Source: a virus
Virus record (IMG/VR): IMGVR_UViG_3300043099_000485
Coordinates: 1 to 22,721 of that record
Length of the DNA stretch: 22,721 bases
Direction: 5' to 3' (one strand)
Below, piece after piece: positions 6,895 through 13,427 of this stretch (position 1 is the stretch's first letter; each line of letters opens with the position of its first letter). The position numbers were made by a program, and so were the translations under genes. The notes below the pieces were generated by a model. The model was not told the origin of the DNA. It did not search any database and saw nothing but the letters and a program-made list of their open reading frames with translations.

Positions 6895-7113
6895 TTAGTC
6901 CTTTTTGTGTGGGCTAAACTTTTCAGTAACAATTACACCTAGGCCTACTAATACTATATACATCATACTATCGTATAACGTCCCGTCTACTTTATACCCA
7001 AAAAATAAATTAGCTACAAAACCTAAGCTACATAACATAAAAGCTAAAAATGTTATTACACGTTTGCTGCTTAGGCTGCCGTCTACTCCATCTTGTAGTA
7101 GTGATTTAAGCAT
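6895..7113 (-). CDS. Two-helix membrane protein, holin candidate
   Basis: This 72-aa protein has two predicted membrane helices (about 18-39 and 47-63), a short N-terminus and a charged C-terminus (EKFSPHKKD). Size, topology and position close to the endolysin gene agree with a class II holin. A second small membrane protein upstream (gene ending at 7114) has equal claim, so which of them forms the lethal pore, and whether the other is an antiholin, cannot be settled from sequence. GGAG lies six bases before ATG, and the gene directly abuts the stop of its upstream neighbour. Confidence 0.68.
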   Translation of the reverse strand: MLKSLLQDGVDGSLSSKRVITFLAFMLCSLGFVANLFFGYKVDGTLYDSMMYIVLVGLGVIVTEKFSPHKKD

Positions 7114-7557
7114 TTAAATCTCCGGTTGTGGTGCTTGTGGAGGCTTAGGTTTTCCGCCGTATCCCGATTCTGGCTGACCACTAGCAAACAGTACTGGCTC
7201 TTGTCTGACGTGCTGCGGTTTAGGTTCTGGTGTACGTATAGCCTCAATAGTAGTTTTAAATCCCTCTTGTTGCTGTTTTTGTGCTTGAAGCATTACTTCT
7301 TGATCTTCTTTTTTAACTCCTGCAAGCATAATACCACTAAGTGTACCAGTTAAAAATGTTGCTATAGGTACAATAAGTTCAAAGAACTTTTGATCAATTG
7401 GACTCATAGCATTAAGTGGCTGTGTAACAAATATTATACTGTAGAGAACTACAAATACAATGCCTGTTAGTGTAAGTGCTAGACAAACTCCTATAAAGAA
7501 TTTAAGTCTAGCCATTAGTTGTTCTTCGGTATAAATTAAAGTCTCCTTATTTTGCAC
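7114..7557 (-). CDS. Two-helix membrane protein with Pro/Gln-rich tail, holin candidate
   Basis: This 147-aa protein has helices at about 19-44 (FFIGVCLALTLTGIVFVVL) and 58-81 (FFELIVPIATFLTGTLSGIM), followed by a cytosol-type tail rich in Gln, Pro and Lys (QKQQQEG, PEPKPQ, KPKPPQAPQPEI). The second helix with ATFLTGTLSGIMLAG resembles a phage membrane protein type I recall as holin-like in aquatic phages, but I cannot verify this. The start is GTG 7557, supported by AAAGGAGGAG six bases upstream inside the preceding gene; the first ATG is at codon 15 and has no site. It overlaps its upstream neighbour by 11 bases. Confidence 0.7.
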   Translation of the reverse strand: MQNKETLIYTEEQLMARLKFFIGVCLALTLTGIVFVVLYSIIFVTQPLNAMSPIDQKFFELIVPIATFLTGTLSGIMLAGVKKEDQEVMLQAQKQQQEGFKTTIEAIRTPEPKPQHVRQEPVLFASGQPESGYGGKPKPPQAPQPEI

Positions 7558-7837
7558 CTTTAGCTCCTCCTTTATCTGGTTGACATTGTTGGCAAGTCTG
7601 ACCTATCGGTTCAACTCTAGTCTCTGGCGGCCCTAGTCTAGGATCTCGCTGCCCTTTAAATATATGCTCTGGACAAGTACGAGTAACGTCGCATAATGGT
7701 TTTTGGCACTGCTTAGTTTCCCAGTTTTGAGGATCTTGACAAGGATACCTAAACCTATCGCTACCAAAAGCAGCTAGTGCAACAGGTAATGCAAGTAAAA
7801 TTAACAAGAATAGAAATAGTTTTTTATCACTAATCAC
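7547..7837 (-). CDS. Cys-rich exported or membrane-tethered small protein, 96 aa
   Basis: A hydrophobic N-terminus (residues about 6-23) acts as a signal peptide or anchor. The rest holds six cysteines (33, 44, 49, 55, 82, 85) in CQDPQNW, KQCQKPLCD, TCPEH and CQQC, which suggests a disulfide-linked periplasmic domain. The C-terminus is KGGAKGAK. The start is GTG, with AGGAGG six bases upstream; that site also encodes the end of the endolysin. I recall similar small proteins near lysis genes in aquatic phages but know no function. It could be a periplasmic partner of the endolysin or a lysis timing factor; both are guesses from position. Confidence 0.7.
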   Translation of the reverse strand: MISDKKLFLFLLILLALPVALAAFGSDRFRYPCQDPQNWETKQCQKPLCDVTRTCPEHIFKGQRDPRLGPPETRVEPIGQTCQQCQPDKGGAKGAK

Positions 7838-7839
7838 CG

Positions 7840-8463
7840 TTAGCCTCCTAGTATGTGTAAGGCGTGCTCGTAGTGTTTTTTACGATCTTCTATGCCTATT
7901 GTACCACCATTAATTCGTTTTGTCAAGGTTAAAATATCCCCTTGGTCTGCCCAACGATTTAAGCTATTAGTTTCCCAAAACCAGCACGCACTTTGAGCAG
8001 CTCCTTCAAAAGTTTCTAGGTAATCTGCTGCTTCTTCTGGTTTGATTTCTATGCTGTGAGCAAACCAAGTATAATTATCCTTACCAGTTAGCTGAATAAG
8101 TCCTCGGCCACGGTATCGCCATCCATCCCCTGAAGCCTCATCGCCATTACCCATACGATTAGCATATACACGGTTAGCTATTGCCTCTTGCTTATTGGGT
8201 TTACCAGCATACTGTTGTGCTAGTTCATCCGTAGGAAAGTATTTAGAAAATACTTTGCGTAGGCTTTGCCAACGATAGTTAAGATTTTCTTGTAGGACAG
8301 TAAACTCAGCCGATTCATGAGCACACTGTGCAATCCAAGCTGCTTGACGTAGGGGAGTGTTAATCTCATAATCAGGAAATAGCTGATTAATAACTTGTAA
8401 CCAATAGCTTGTATACTTATTGCGTGGTATTAATTTTTGTAATTGTTCTAGGGTTAAGGTCAT
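7840..8463 (-). CDS. Endolysin, glycoside hydrolase family 19 (chitinase/lysozyme-like)
   Basis: The 207-aa protein is a single GH19 domain that should hydrolyse the glycan strands of peptidoglycan. The catalytic helix AQCAHESAEF carries Glu50 as likely general acid, and the ENLNY segment (59-63) carries the second acidic residue. GWRYRGRGLIQLTGKDNY (114-131) is the substrate-cleft signature, and TKRINGG near residue 180 is the other family block. No signal peptide, membrane helix or cell-wall-binding domain is seen, so release must depend on a holin. The start overlaps the o-spanin stop as ATGA, with AGGA six bases upstream. Its end overlaps the ribosome-binding site of the next gene. Confidence 0.93.
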   Translation of the reverse strand: MTLTLEQLQKLIPRNKYTSYWLQVINQLFPDYEINTPLRQAAWIAQCAHESAEFTVLQENLNYRWQSLRKVFSKYFPTDELAQQYAGKPNKQEAIANRVYANRMGNGDEASGDGWRYRGRGLIQLTGKDNYTWFAHSIEIKPEEAADYLETFEGAAQSACWFWETNSLNRWADQGDILTLTKRINGGTIGIEDRKKHYEHALHILGG

Positions 8464-8723
8464 TTTACATCCTCAAATAATTTACGTTGAGTTTTGTACC
8501 ACTCCTGCCACATACTGGACTTTAAGCTACAATCATGGTAAAGGTGATAATTTTCTGTAACCGTTTTAGCTACATCACTAAGTTTAGCATTTTGTTCTAG
8601 TGATTTTAGTGATCTGCAAGGCTCTAGTAATATCTGTGGTGCTTCTGGAAATTTAGGTTTTAGTGGAACAGGAGTGCTACAACCTACTAACACTAGTGAT
8701 AATAATATTACTATCGATTTCAT
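8460..8723 (-). CDS. Outer-membrane lipoprotein, o-spanin (Rz1-like) candidate
   Basis: This 87-aa lipoprotein has a short signal peptide ending in the lipobox LVGC with Cys15. After it comes a Pro-rich stretch (STPVPLKPKFPEAP), then two more cysteines (36 and about 65) and a helical C-terminus (SSMWQEWYKTQRKLFEDVK). A Pro-rich lipoprotein encoded directly after a membrane-anchored coiled-coil protein is the hallmark of the two-component spanin that fuses inner and outer membranes at lysis. Unlike lambda Rz1 it is not nested within the i-spanin gene; the overlap is only ATGA. It is also longer than lambda Rz1. The role is inferred from features and neighbours. Confidence 0.8.
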   Translation of the reverse strand: MKSIVILLSLVLVGCSTPVPLKPKFPEAPQILLEPCRSLKSLEQNAKLSDVAKTVTENYHLYHDCSLKSSMWQEWYKTQRKLFEDVK

Positions 8724-9154
8724 TGTATTTTTTCCGCCGCACGATTATGTGCGTCTACAAATGGTTGTGGAATTTCACACTTAGTATCATACTTAACTAC
8801 TTCTCGGTCAACATACTGTACTATATTTTGACCGCGTTCGCGTACTATTTTCTGTTGCACAACTACTTTTTCTACTATCTTAATATTTTCTTTTGCCCCT
8901 TCAGCCTCAGCTTGTGCTAGTTTAACTTCTAGTTCTTTTATCCTAGCTTGCCAAGCACGTTCATTAGCTATAGATCCTAGCATATAGACCCCAATAACTA
9001 CAAGTATAATAGACCCAATTTGTAGTGGAGTTTTGTACACATGAATTATGGGTAGTGGAATAAACTTAAGTAAATAAGTTACCACTAGTCCAAATAATCC
9101 TAAGGCTAGTACCATATAAAATAGCCACCAAGGTAGCCATTGAAGAATCCACAT
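8720..9154 (-). CDS. Membrane-anchored coiled-coil protein, i-spanin (Rz-like) candidate
   Basis: Taken from ATG 9154 the protein has 144 aa. Two hydrophobic helices (about 7-32 and 43-62) are joined by a basic loop (KFIPLPIIHVYKTP). They are followed by a charged coiled-coil part (about 67-115) and a C-terminal YDTKCEIPQPFVDAHNRAAE with one Cys126. The C-terminal half looks like i-spanin endings I recall. With two membrane helices, the basic loop should be cytosolic and both ends periplasmic, which puts the coiled coil where a spanin needs it. I chose ATG 9154 over an ATG at 9169 because AGGAG lies five bases before 9154, after the upper ATG. It would pair with the lipoprotein encoded directly downstream. 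Confidence 0.78.
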   Translation of the reverse strand: MWILQWLPWWLFYMVLALGLFGLVVTYLLKFIPLPIIHVYKTPLQIGSIILVVIGVYMLGSIANERAWQARIKELEVKLAQAEAEGAKENIKIVEKVVVQQKIVRERGQNIVQYVDREVVKYDTKCEIPQPFVDAHNRAAEKIQ

Positions 9155-9162
9155 TGCGTCTC

Positions 9163-9681
9163 CTACCATCGGCCTGCTTCGCGGCCAATATCAAATAACC
9201 ATACAAAAAATTTAATTGCAATAGTAAGTGTTATAACTAGTAAGGTTCCCCAGAATAGGTTTTCAATAAACCGTTTTCTACGACGGGCTTGATCACGAAT
9301 CATACGCTCACGGCGCTCACGAATTTCACGACGTAGCTGATTAAACTGACTATAGCCCTCTGCTCCTAGGTGTTGAAGTTCACCATAATAAAACATATGA
9401 TATATTTCAGCTTCCATTTCTCGCAATTTTTGCTGTGCTATAATTATATCAAAGGCTTCTGCTGTTGCGGTTTTACCAAATCCTATTTTTTCAAACAAGC
9501 CAGGTTTTTGCTCACCCGTATCCGTTTTATTATCATTGATTAGTTGTTGAAGTTGCCCTGCAGCATCCGCCCACTTACTTAATTGACGGTATACTCCCTC
9601 GACTTCTTGACCTACTTTTACAGCAGCTTTTAGGCCATTAAATGCAGCTGTTACCGTACCCATTAGCGTTAGCGGATCCAT
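9163..9681 (-). CDS. Arg-rich membrane protein, 172 aa, unknown function
   Basis: The start at ATG 9681 (MDPLTLMGTVTAAFNGLKAA) has AAGGGGAG five bases upstream. A TTG seven codons earlier would lie before that site, so I reject it. The protein has a mildly hydrophobic N-terminal helix (1-35), a helical middle (75-110), a strongly basic segment RREIRERRERMIRDQARRRKR (117-137 region) and one clear membrane helix at about 143-163, then a short tail. The basic segment directly before the helix should stay in the cytosol, giving an N-in topology. I recall similar proteins in aquatic phages but no function. It is transcribed right before the i-spanin gene. Confidence 0.75.
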   Translation of the reverse strand: MDPLTLMGTVTAAFNGLKAAVKVGQEVEGVYRQLSKWADAAGQLQQLINDNKTDTGEQKPGLFEKIGFGKTATAEAFDIIIAQQKLREMEAEIYHMFYYGELQHLGAEGYSQFNQLRREIRERRERMIRDQARRRKRFIENLFWGTLLVITLTIAIKFFVWLFDIGREAGRW

Positions 9682-9691
9682 ACTACTCCCC

Positions 9692-10348
9692 TTAATTAGC
9701 AAGAGGATTATCTAGTGCCTTTTTAATCTTGTCATCTACCTCACGCCGAATAGCTCGTAGTTCACCGTTAGTATCACGTTCAATTCTGTTTACACGTTCA
9801 TTTACGGTTTGTACAGTTGCATCAACTTGTTTTTGCATTTCACGAACACTGGTATCAGCACTACGACGTATTTCTTTTATTTCTGTATCAACTTGTCGTC
9901 GTATTTCTTTAACGTCATCATCAACCTGTCTACGAATACTAACCACTTCTTTTTCGGTTTCACGTTGAGCAACTTTAGTTCCGCGCTCTACACCCTCTAA
10001 GACAGTTTCTGTGCGACGAATATCGCCTTTTAGATTTTGATTAATGTCTCGTGTATAGTCTACTACTTTTTCACTATCCGTTTCTAGTTTAATTATGCGA
10101 GCTTCATATTCACTAAAGTCGGGTGCAACATAGTTAGCAATCTTTTTCTTCATATTTTCGTAGTCTTTGTAGGCTTCAAAAACTCCGTACATGCCGCCGA
10201 CTACACTACTTATAATACCGGCCGCAATCATTAGCTTTGCAGGTGTAAAACTGTACCCACCTATACTAATCACAGTATCTTTGCTCATATACTGCTTTTG
10301 AGCTTGTTCTAGTTTTTCTACCTGTTTATTTAGATCTGTATTGCTCAT
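9692..10348 (-). CDS. Membrane-anchored coiled-coil rod with 11-residue repeats
   Basis: The 218-aa protein has a short charged N-terminus, one membrane helix (about 38-56, AKLMIAAGIISSVVGG) and a long coiled coil. Five consecutive 11-residue repeats occupy 134-188 (EVVSIRRQVDD, DVKEIRRQVDT, EIKEIRRSADT, SVREMQKQVDA, TVQTVNERVNR). After a seven-residue step, a sixth (ELRAIRREVDD) occupies 196-206. Such hendecads give straight or slightly right-handed bundles, unlike ordinary heptads. The start has GGGAG eight bases upstream and overlaps its upstream neighbour by 23 bases. The orientation in the membrane is unclear because both flanks carry lysines. Function is unknown; an oligomeric rod in the envelope or virion is an inference. 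Confidence 0.78.
   Translation of the reverse strand: MSNTDLNKQVEKLEQAQKQYMSKDTVISIGGYSFTPAKLMIAAGIISSVVGGMYGVFEAYKDYENMKKKIANYVAPDFSEYEARIIKLETDSEKVVDYTRDINQNLKGDIRRTETVLEGVERGTKVAQRETEKEVVSIRRQVDDDVKEIRRQVDTEIKEIRRSADTSVREMQKQVDATVQTVNERVNRIERDTNGELRAIRREVDDKIKKALDNPLAN
9731..9949 (-). repeat. 33-bp repeats encoding the hendecad coiled coil
   Basis: Five tandem 33-bp units (9785-9949) and a sixth (9731-9763) set off by 21 bp encode the x-V-x-x-I-R-R-x-V-D-x pattern. The copies have diverged at third positions, so they are selected at protein level. A reading frame on the other strand (9729-9968) is a by-product of this repetition. Confidence 0.8.
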
Positions 10349-11366
10349 CTACCATTCTCCCATGATTTAGGTTAGAGCTACCAGTTAGGCCGCGAAGTAA
10401 TCTTTGATTGTCTACTGGCTGAACAGTTTTATAAATATCTTTTGTTACATAAAATGCCGCATCTAAGATTACTTGTCGCTGGTACTGGTCTAGACTAGGG
10501 GCTTGGCTAGTCATATTTGCAATAGTTACTAGTTCATTAGTAGTTTGTTTACTATTGGATTGCTGTGTAACCTGAGTACTAATTCTAGTGGCTGCGGTAG
10601 TTTTGGGCTTTTCTTCGGTAGTTGTGGTGCTAGGTATGCCGCGGTTTAGGGTTGGTGCTTGATACTCGCGCGTTGTTTCTGGTTTTTCTAGGACTTGATT
10701 AACTATAGGATCTTGTACTAATTTTGGTAGGGCATCTTTAACTGGATCAACATAGGTTCCTAATACTTGTTCTGGTTTTTGAAGGATAAGTTGCTGTGGT
10801 ATTTGTGGCAGTTTTGGTTGTGGTATTTCTGGTTGTGGTGTAGTAATATTAGGCATATAAGTAAATCTATAATATGGATTTACTACACTAGGGCCTTGCC
10901 ACTGTTTTTCTTGCCACAGCTGCTGACCTTGAAACCCGAGTTTAAAAGTGTCTAGTGTAGCAGCCTTTAATTCTCCTAGTGTTACCCTTTCTGCAACACT
11001 GCCTATACCTGTTAGTGTATAGTTTTTACTATAAATAGTACCTATTCTATCACTAAGTACAGTAGTAGCTGTTAAGTAATTTTTACAACCTGTACAACCT
11101 AAGCTATAATCCCAGCCGTATTCTACGCCTGTAATGGTTAAGGGTATGCCTGTATCTTGTAAGATTTTTTGTGTAAGTATACCTGTGTAGGTTAGACTAC
11201 CTCCACCTTTTCCAAATACTACAGCATCTCCTGGCGAAAATTTAAGGTTGCCTTGTAGGCTTATACTTGAGTAGGGTACTAAGTTAGCACTTGTTTGGCT
11301 ATAGGAGTAGGATGAGTAAGAGAATAGTGCCCAAGCCAAAACTAAAGTTTTTCCAAAATGATTCAT
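10326..11366 (-). CDS. Exported Pro/Gln- and Ser/Thr-rich protein, 346 aa
   Basis: A signal peptide (MNHFGKTLVLAWALFSYSSY, cut near SYSQ) is followed by a probable beta-rich domain (about 30-165) with a CxxC pair (GCTGCKN, Cys91/Cys94). Next comes a Pro/Gln-rich linker (about 172-205, PQPEIPQPKLPQIPQQ), then a Thr/Ser-rich low-complexity part (about 230-285) and a helical end. There is no lipobox and no C-terminal membrane anchor. Its first 68 bases overlap the end of the upstream gene in another frame. I do not recognise a family with known function. A host-envelope surface or periplasmic protein, for example in entry blocking, is possible but only inferred from export. Confidence 0.72.
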   Translation of the reverse strand: MNHFGKTLVLAWALFSYSSYSYSQTSANLVPYSSISLQGNLKFSPGDAVVFGKGGGSLTYTGILTQKILQDTGIPLTITGVEYGWDYSLGCTGCKNYLTATTVLSDRIGTIYSKNYTLTGIGSVAERVTLGELKAATLDTFKLGFQGQQLWQEKQWQGPSVVNPYYRFTYMPNITTPQPEIPQPKLPQIPQQLILQKPEQVLGTYVDPVKDALPKLVQDPIVNQVLEKPETTREYQAPTLNRGIPSTTTTEEKPKTTAATRISTQVTQQSNSKQTTNELVTIANMTSQAPSLDQYQRQVILDAAFYVTKDIYKTVQPVDNQRLLRGLTGSSNLNHGRMVDEQYRSK

Positions 11367-11844
11367 TTGTGGTAGCCTGTAGTGGTTTTGGTTGTAGACC
11401 GGGATTATCTTGCCATAGTTGACGAGCTTGTTCTCCTATTTTTCCTTGTATAGGACACGGAGTACCAGCATCCATCATAGCATCAAATACTCTGGAATCT
11501 TGGCACAAGGTACTTACAGCAGCTACTTTCATGCCCATGTCGTATAAGTTTTTAGCTAGTTTTAATCGCTCACAGTTTAAGTCACGAACAGTACTACCAC
11601 CGCTAATGCCTAGGATTTGAGTTTGCACAGCACCCGAAACTCCTACAACACATAGGTCATTACTTATAATTGTTATAGGAGGACTAGTAGCACTAGGTGG
11701 TGGCGATTTAACTGTGGTTTCATTTATGCTAGTACTAGTCGAATTAGATTGACTATTACTTGTTGATTCTGAAATAATCCTGTCTGTTGTTTGGGCAAAG
11801 GTAAGGGTTGAGATCAAAAATAATAGCCAAGCTAATTGCCGCAT
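11299..11844 (-). CDS. Exported protein with Cys-containing domain and C-terminal membrane anchor, 181 aa
   Basis: The protein begins with a signal peptide (MRQLAWLLFLISTLTFAQ) and a Ser/Thr/Asn-rich linker (about 19-62). Residues 63-140 form a compact domain with four cysteines (NDLCVVG, LNCERLK, TLCQDSR, GTPCPIQ) that could make two disulfides. The last 17 residues (NFSFGLGTILLLILLL) are a membrane helix that ends at the C-terminus. The domain, with VSGAVQTQILGISGG, recalls a conserved phage protein type I have seen without a function. The start has AGAGG five bases upstream. The membrane anchor is encoded by the same DNA as the signal peptide of the next gene. Confidence 0.74.
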   Translation of the reverse strand: MRQLAWLLFLISTLTFAQTTDRIISESTSNSQSNSTSTSINETTVKSPPPSATSPPITIISNDLCVVGVSGAVQTQILGISGGSTVRDLNCERLKLAKNLYDMGMKVAAVSTLCQDSRVFDAMMDAGTPCPIQGKIGEQARQLWQDNPGLQPKPLQATTNESFWKNFSFGLGTILLLILLL

Positions 11845-11859
11845 AGTAACCTCTAAGTA

Positions 11860-12267
11860 TTAAGGATTAGTAGGTGGAGGGGCTGAATTAATAGGGGGCG
11901 TAGTAACTGGAGCTTCGGTTGGCGCAACAGGAGTAGTAGGCTCAGGAGCTGGCGGTGCCCAAGGTAAGCTTTCTTGGGTTAAATCGGCTTTTGCTGCTTC
12001 TTTATTAAGCACAAATTCAATATGTGCTTTTATAGGTTGTAAATCTACAGTATTTTCAATCCACTGAACTACCTGTTGTTCAGTTATTTGATTTAAGGGA
12101 ATAAAATTAGCAGGTTCTGGATCTTGTAATGTAGTAGTTTGTGGTAATGAAAATTTTTGGCCACTAAGTTCGCCTTCTAGTATCCACTCTACTAGTTTTA
12201 CTACGCCGGTTAATCCATCCAGAGTTTTAGTACGAATGCTTGTTGGTTTAATTGTAAAGGTTACCAT
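11860..12267 (-). CDS. Tail-locus protein with Pro-rich C-terminus, 135 aa
   Basis: Residues 1-85 form a small domain (MVTFTIKPTSIRTKTLDGLT, VVKLVEWILEGE, FIPLNQITEQQVVQWIENT) of a type I recall beside tail-fibre genes in many aquatic phages; its role is not known to me. From about 100 the chain is a disordered Pro/Ala/Thr tail (PPAPEPTTPVAPTEAPVTTP and so on). No signal peptide or membrane helix is present. AAGGA lies six bases before ATG. It sits between the tail assembly chaperone-like gene and the envelope cassette, so assignment to the tail module is from context. Confidence 0.68.
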   Translation of the reverse strand: MVTFTIKPTSIRTKTLDGLTGVVKLVEWILEGELSGQKFSLPQTTTLQDPEPANFIPLNQITEQQVVQWIENTVDLQPIKAHIEFVLNKEAAKADLTQESLPWAPPAPEPTTPVAPTEAPVTTPPINSAPPPTNP

Positions 12268-12279
12268 AATAATTCCTTA

Positions 12280-12738
12280 TTATACGGGTTGGGTTGGCCA
12301 TTCTACTGACCAAGGAAAGTTTGATTGTGTGGTAATATTTCTAAGAGCTTGTCTATACGTTGCCCATGTTTGTTTATCTACAGGGGTGTCTGCTACTTGT
12401 GTCCAATCTGTGCTTGAAAGTAGTTCATTTCTACGTTTTCTTATGTCGTATGCAGCAGTATCAAATTTAGTTTGAATGTGTTCTGGAAGTGCATCTACTA
12501 CACTCCAAACCCTTGTCCAAGTTCCGTTTTGTAGAGTTGGTTGTAATTCAACTAATTCTTTAGTATGATCAATCTGTGGCATTACGCTTTCTGCTACCCT
12601 AAAAATACCTCTACTATTCAGAGAACTTTCTTCTACAGGAATAGTAAACGATGTATTAGGAAAATCTACTCTTAAATCGTACAGATTATAAGGGTATTTT
12701 TCAATTTCACCATTACTATTTAATTTTACATATATCAT
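12280..12738 (-). CDS. Phage tail assembly chaperone-like protein
   Basis: The C-terminal third of this 152-aa protein (about 98-150) has the block RRNELLSSTDWTQVADTPVD, then ATYRQALRNI and FPWSVEWPTQP. This block is characteristic of a phage tail assembly chaperone/tail fibre assembly family whose usual form is R..LL..TDWTQ..D.P.....W..YRQ.LR.I......P....WP. The N-terminal part (MIYVKLNSNGEIEKYPYNLY, LRVDFPN) is a small beta domain seen in such proteins. It should help fibre folding or attachment. The start has AAGGA six bases upstream, and the gene follows the fibre gene set directly. Confidence 0.82.
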   Translation of the reverse strand: MIYVKLNSNGEIEKYPYNLYDLRVDFPNTSFTIPVEESSLNSRGIFRVAESVMPQIDHTKELVELQPTLQNGTWTRVWSVVDALPEHIQTKFDTAAYDIRKRRNELLSSTDWTQVADTPVDKQTWATYRQALRNITTQSNFPWSVEWPTQPV

Positions 12739-12751
12739 TAGTTTTCCTTAA

Positions 12752-13426
12752 TTAGTATCCTGTGTTAGCCATATAGTATCCAGTATATATAGTCCATGCG
12801 GTACCGCCCGAAGCATTGCCTACAAAAACATAGCTTTGATTTGCTGAAAAGTATCCTGCAGGAGAGGGTGTAGCTAGATAAGAGTTTGTAGTAGCTATGC
12901 CAGATGCACCACTCGTTCTATTATGATTACCAAATAATACTTCTAGTACAGGTACTCCGTCTGTTTTTGCGCTATTAAAAAAAGTAGCTTCATATACAAT
13001 ACCAGGTGAACCAATAGTACCGCTAGGACTACCATTACCTTCATATCTAATTCTTGTATAATCAGTTCCAGATTGAATCATTGAAACTTGTTGATATGAA
13101 TTATCGGCAGCTCCTAAGTGAATTTTATGTAGAGCAGGATTACTTGCACTTAAACTACTAAAAACAGTTGACCCACTGCCAAAAGTAATATAAGTATTTG
13201 AACCGATATAGGCTGTTGTAAAACCATTTAGATTAAGTGCAAAGCTTGGTATAGTAACACTAACAAAACTATCATCAACATTTCCATATGATAAACCTGT
13301 CCAACCACTAGGAGGATAATTAGGATGTCCACCAGCACCTAGGGTTGGCGCTTTAGTTCCGGCTGTTAGTGTATACCCTCTGGGTTGGCCACTAGCCATA
13401 AAATTATTAAAACTAATTGTATCCAT
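12752..13426 (-). CDS. Beta-rich tail-associated protein, 224 aa, likely adhesin or fibre tip
   Basis: The sequence is rich in Gly, Ser, Thr, Asn and Tyr and alternates polar and hydrophobic residues as beta-sheet fibre proteins do. Blocks such as YPPSGWTGLSYGNVDDSFVS, TAYIGSNTYITFGSG and YEATFFNSAKTDG recall a domain found in phage fibre loci. No signal peptide is present. The start ATG lies two bases (AA) beyond the TAA stop of the 1183-aa fibre gene (TAAAATG), and no Shine-Dalgarno site is visible, so re-initiation by ribosomes finishing the fibre is likely. This would tie its amount to that of the fibre. The receptor-binding role is inferred. Confidence 0.72.
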   Translation of the reverse strand: MDTISFNNFMASGQPRGYTLTAGTKAPTLGAGGHPNYPPSGWTGLSYGNVDDSFVSVTIPSFALNLNGFTTAYIGSNTYITFGSGSTVFSSLSASNPALHKIHLGAADNSYQQVSMIQSGTDYTRIRYEGNGSPSGTIGSPGIVYEATFFNSAKTDGVPVLEVLFGNHNRTSGASGIATTNSYLATPSPAGYFSANQSYVFVGNASGGTAWTIYTGYYMANTGY

Positions 13427-13427
13427 T

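Noticed and set aside
8663-8920. Hydrophobic plus-strand frame (85 aa) that looks like a membrane protein
   Set aside because: It is antisense to the i-spanin and o-spanin genes. Hydrophobicity follows from the AT-rich complement of charged coiled-coil codons, and no neighbour runs in that direction.
9729-9968. Ser/Arg-rich reading frame on the plus strand (79 aa)
   Set aside because: It lies fully inside the coiled-coil gene, and its regularity is the complement of the 33-bp repeats. It has no ribosome-binding site and would oppose the whole transcription unit.
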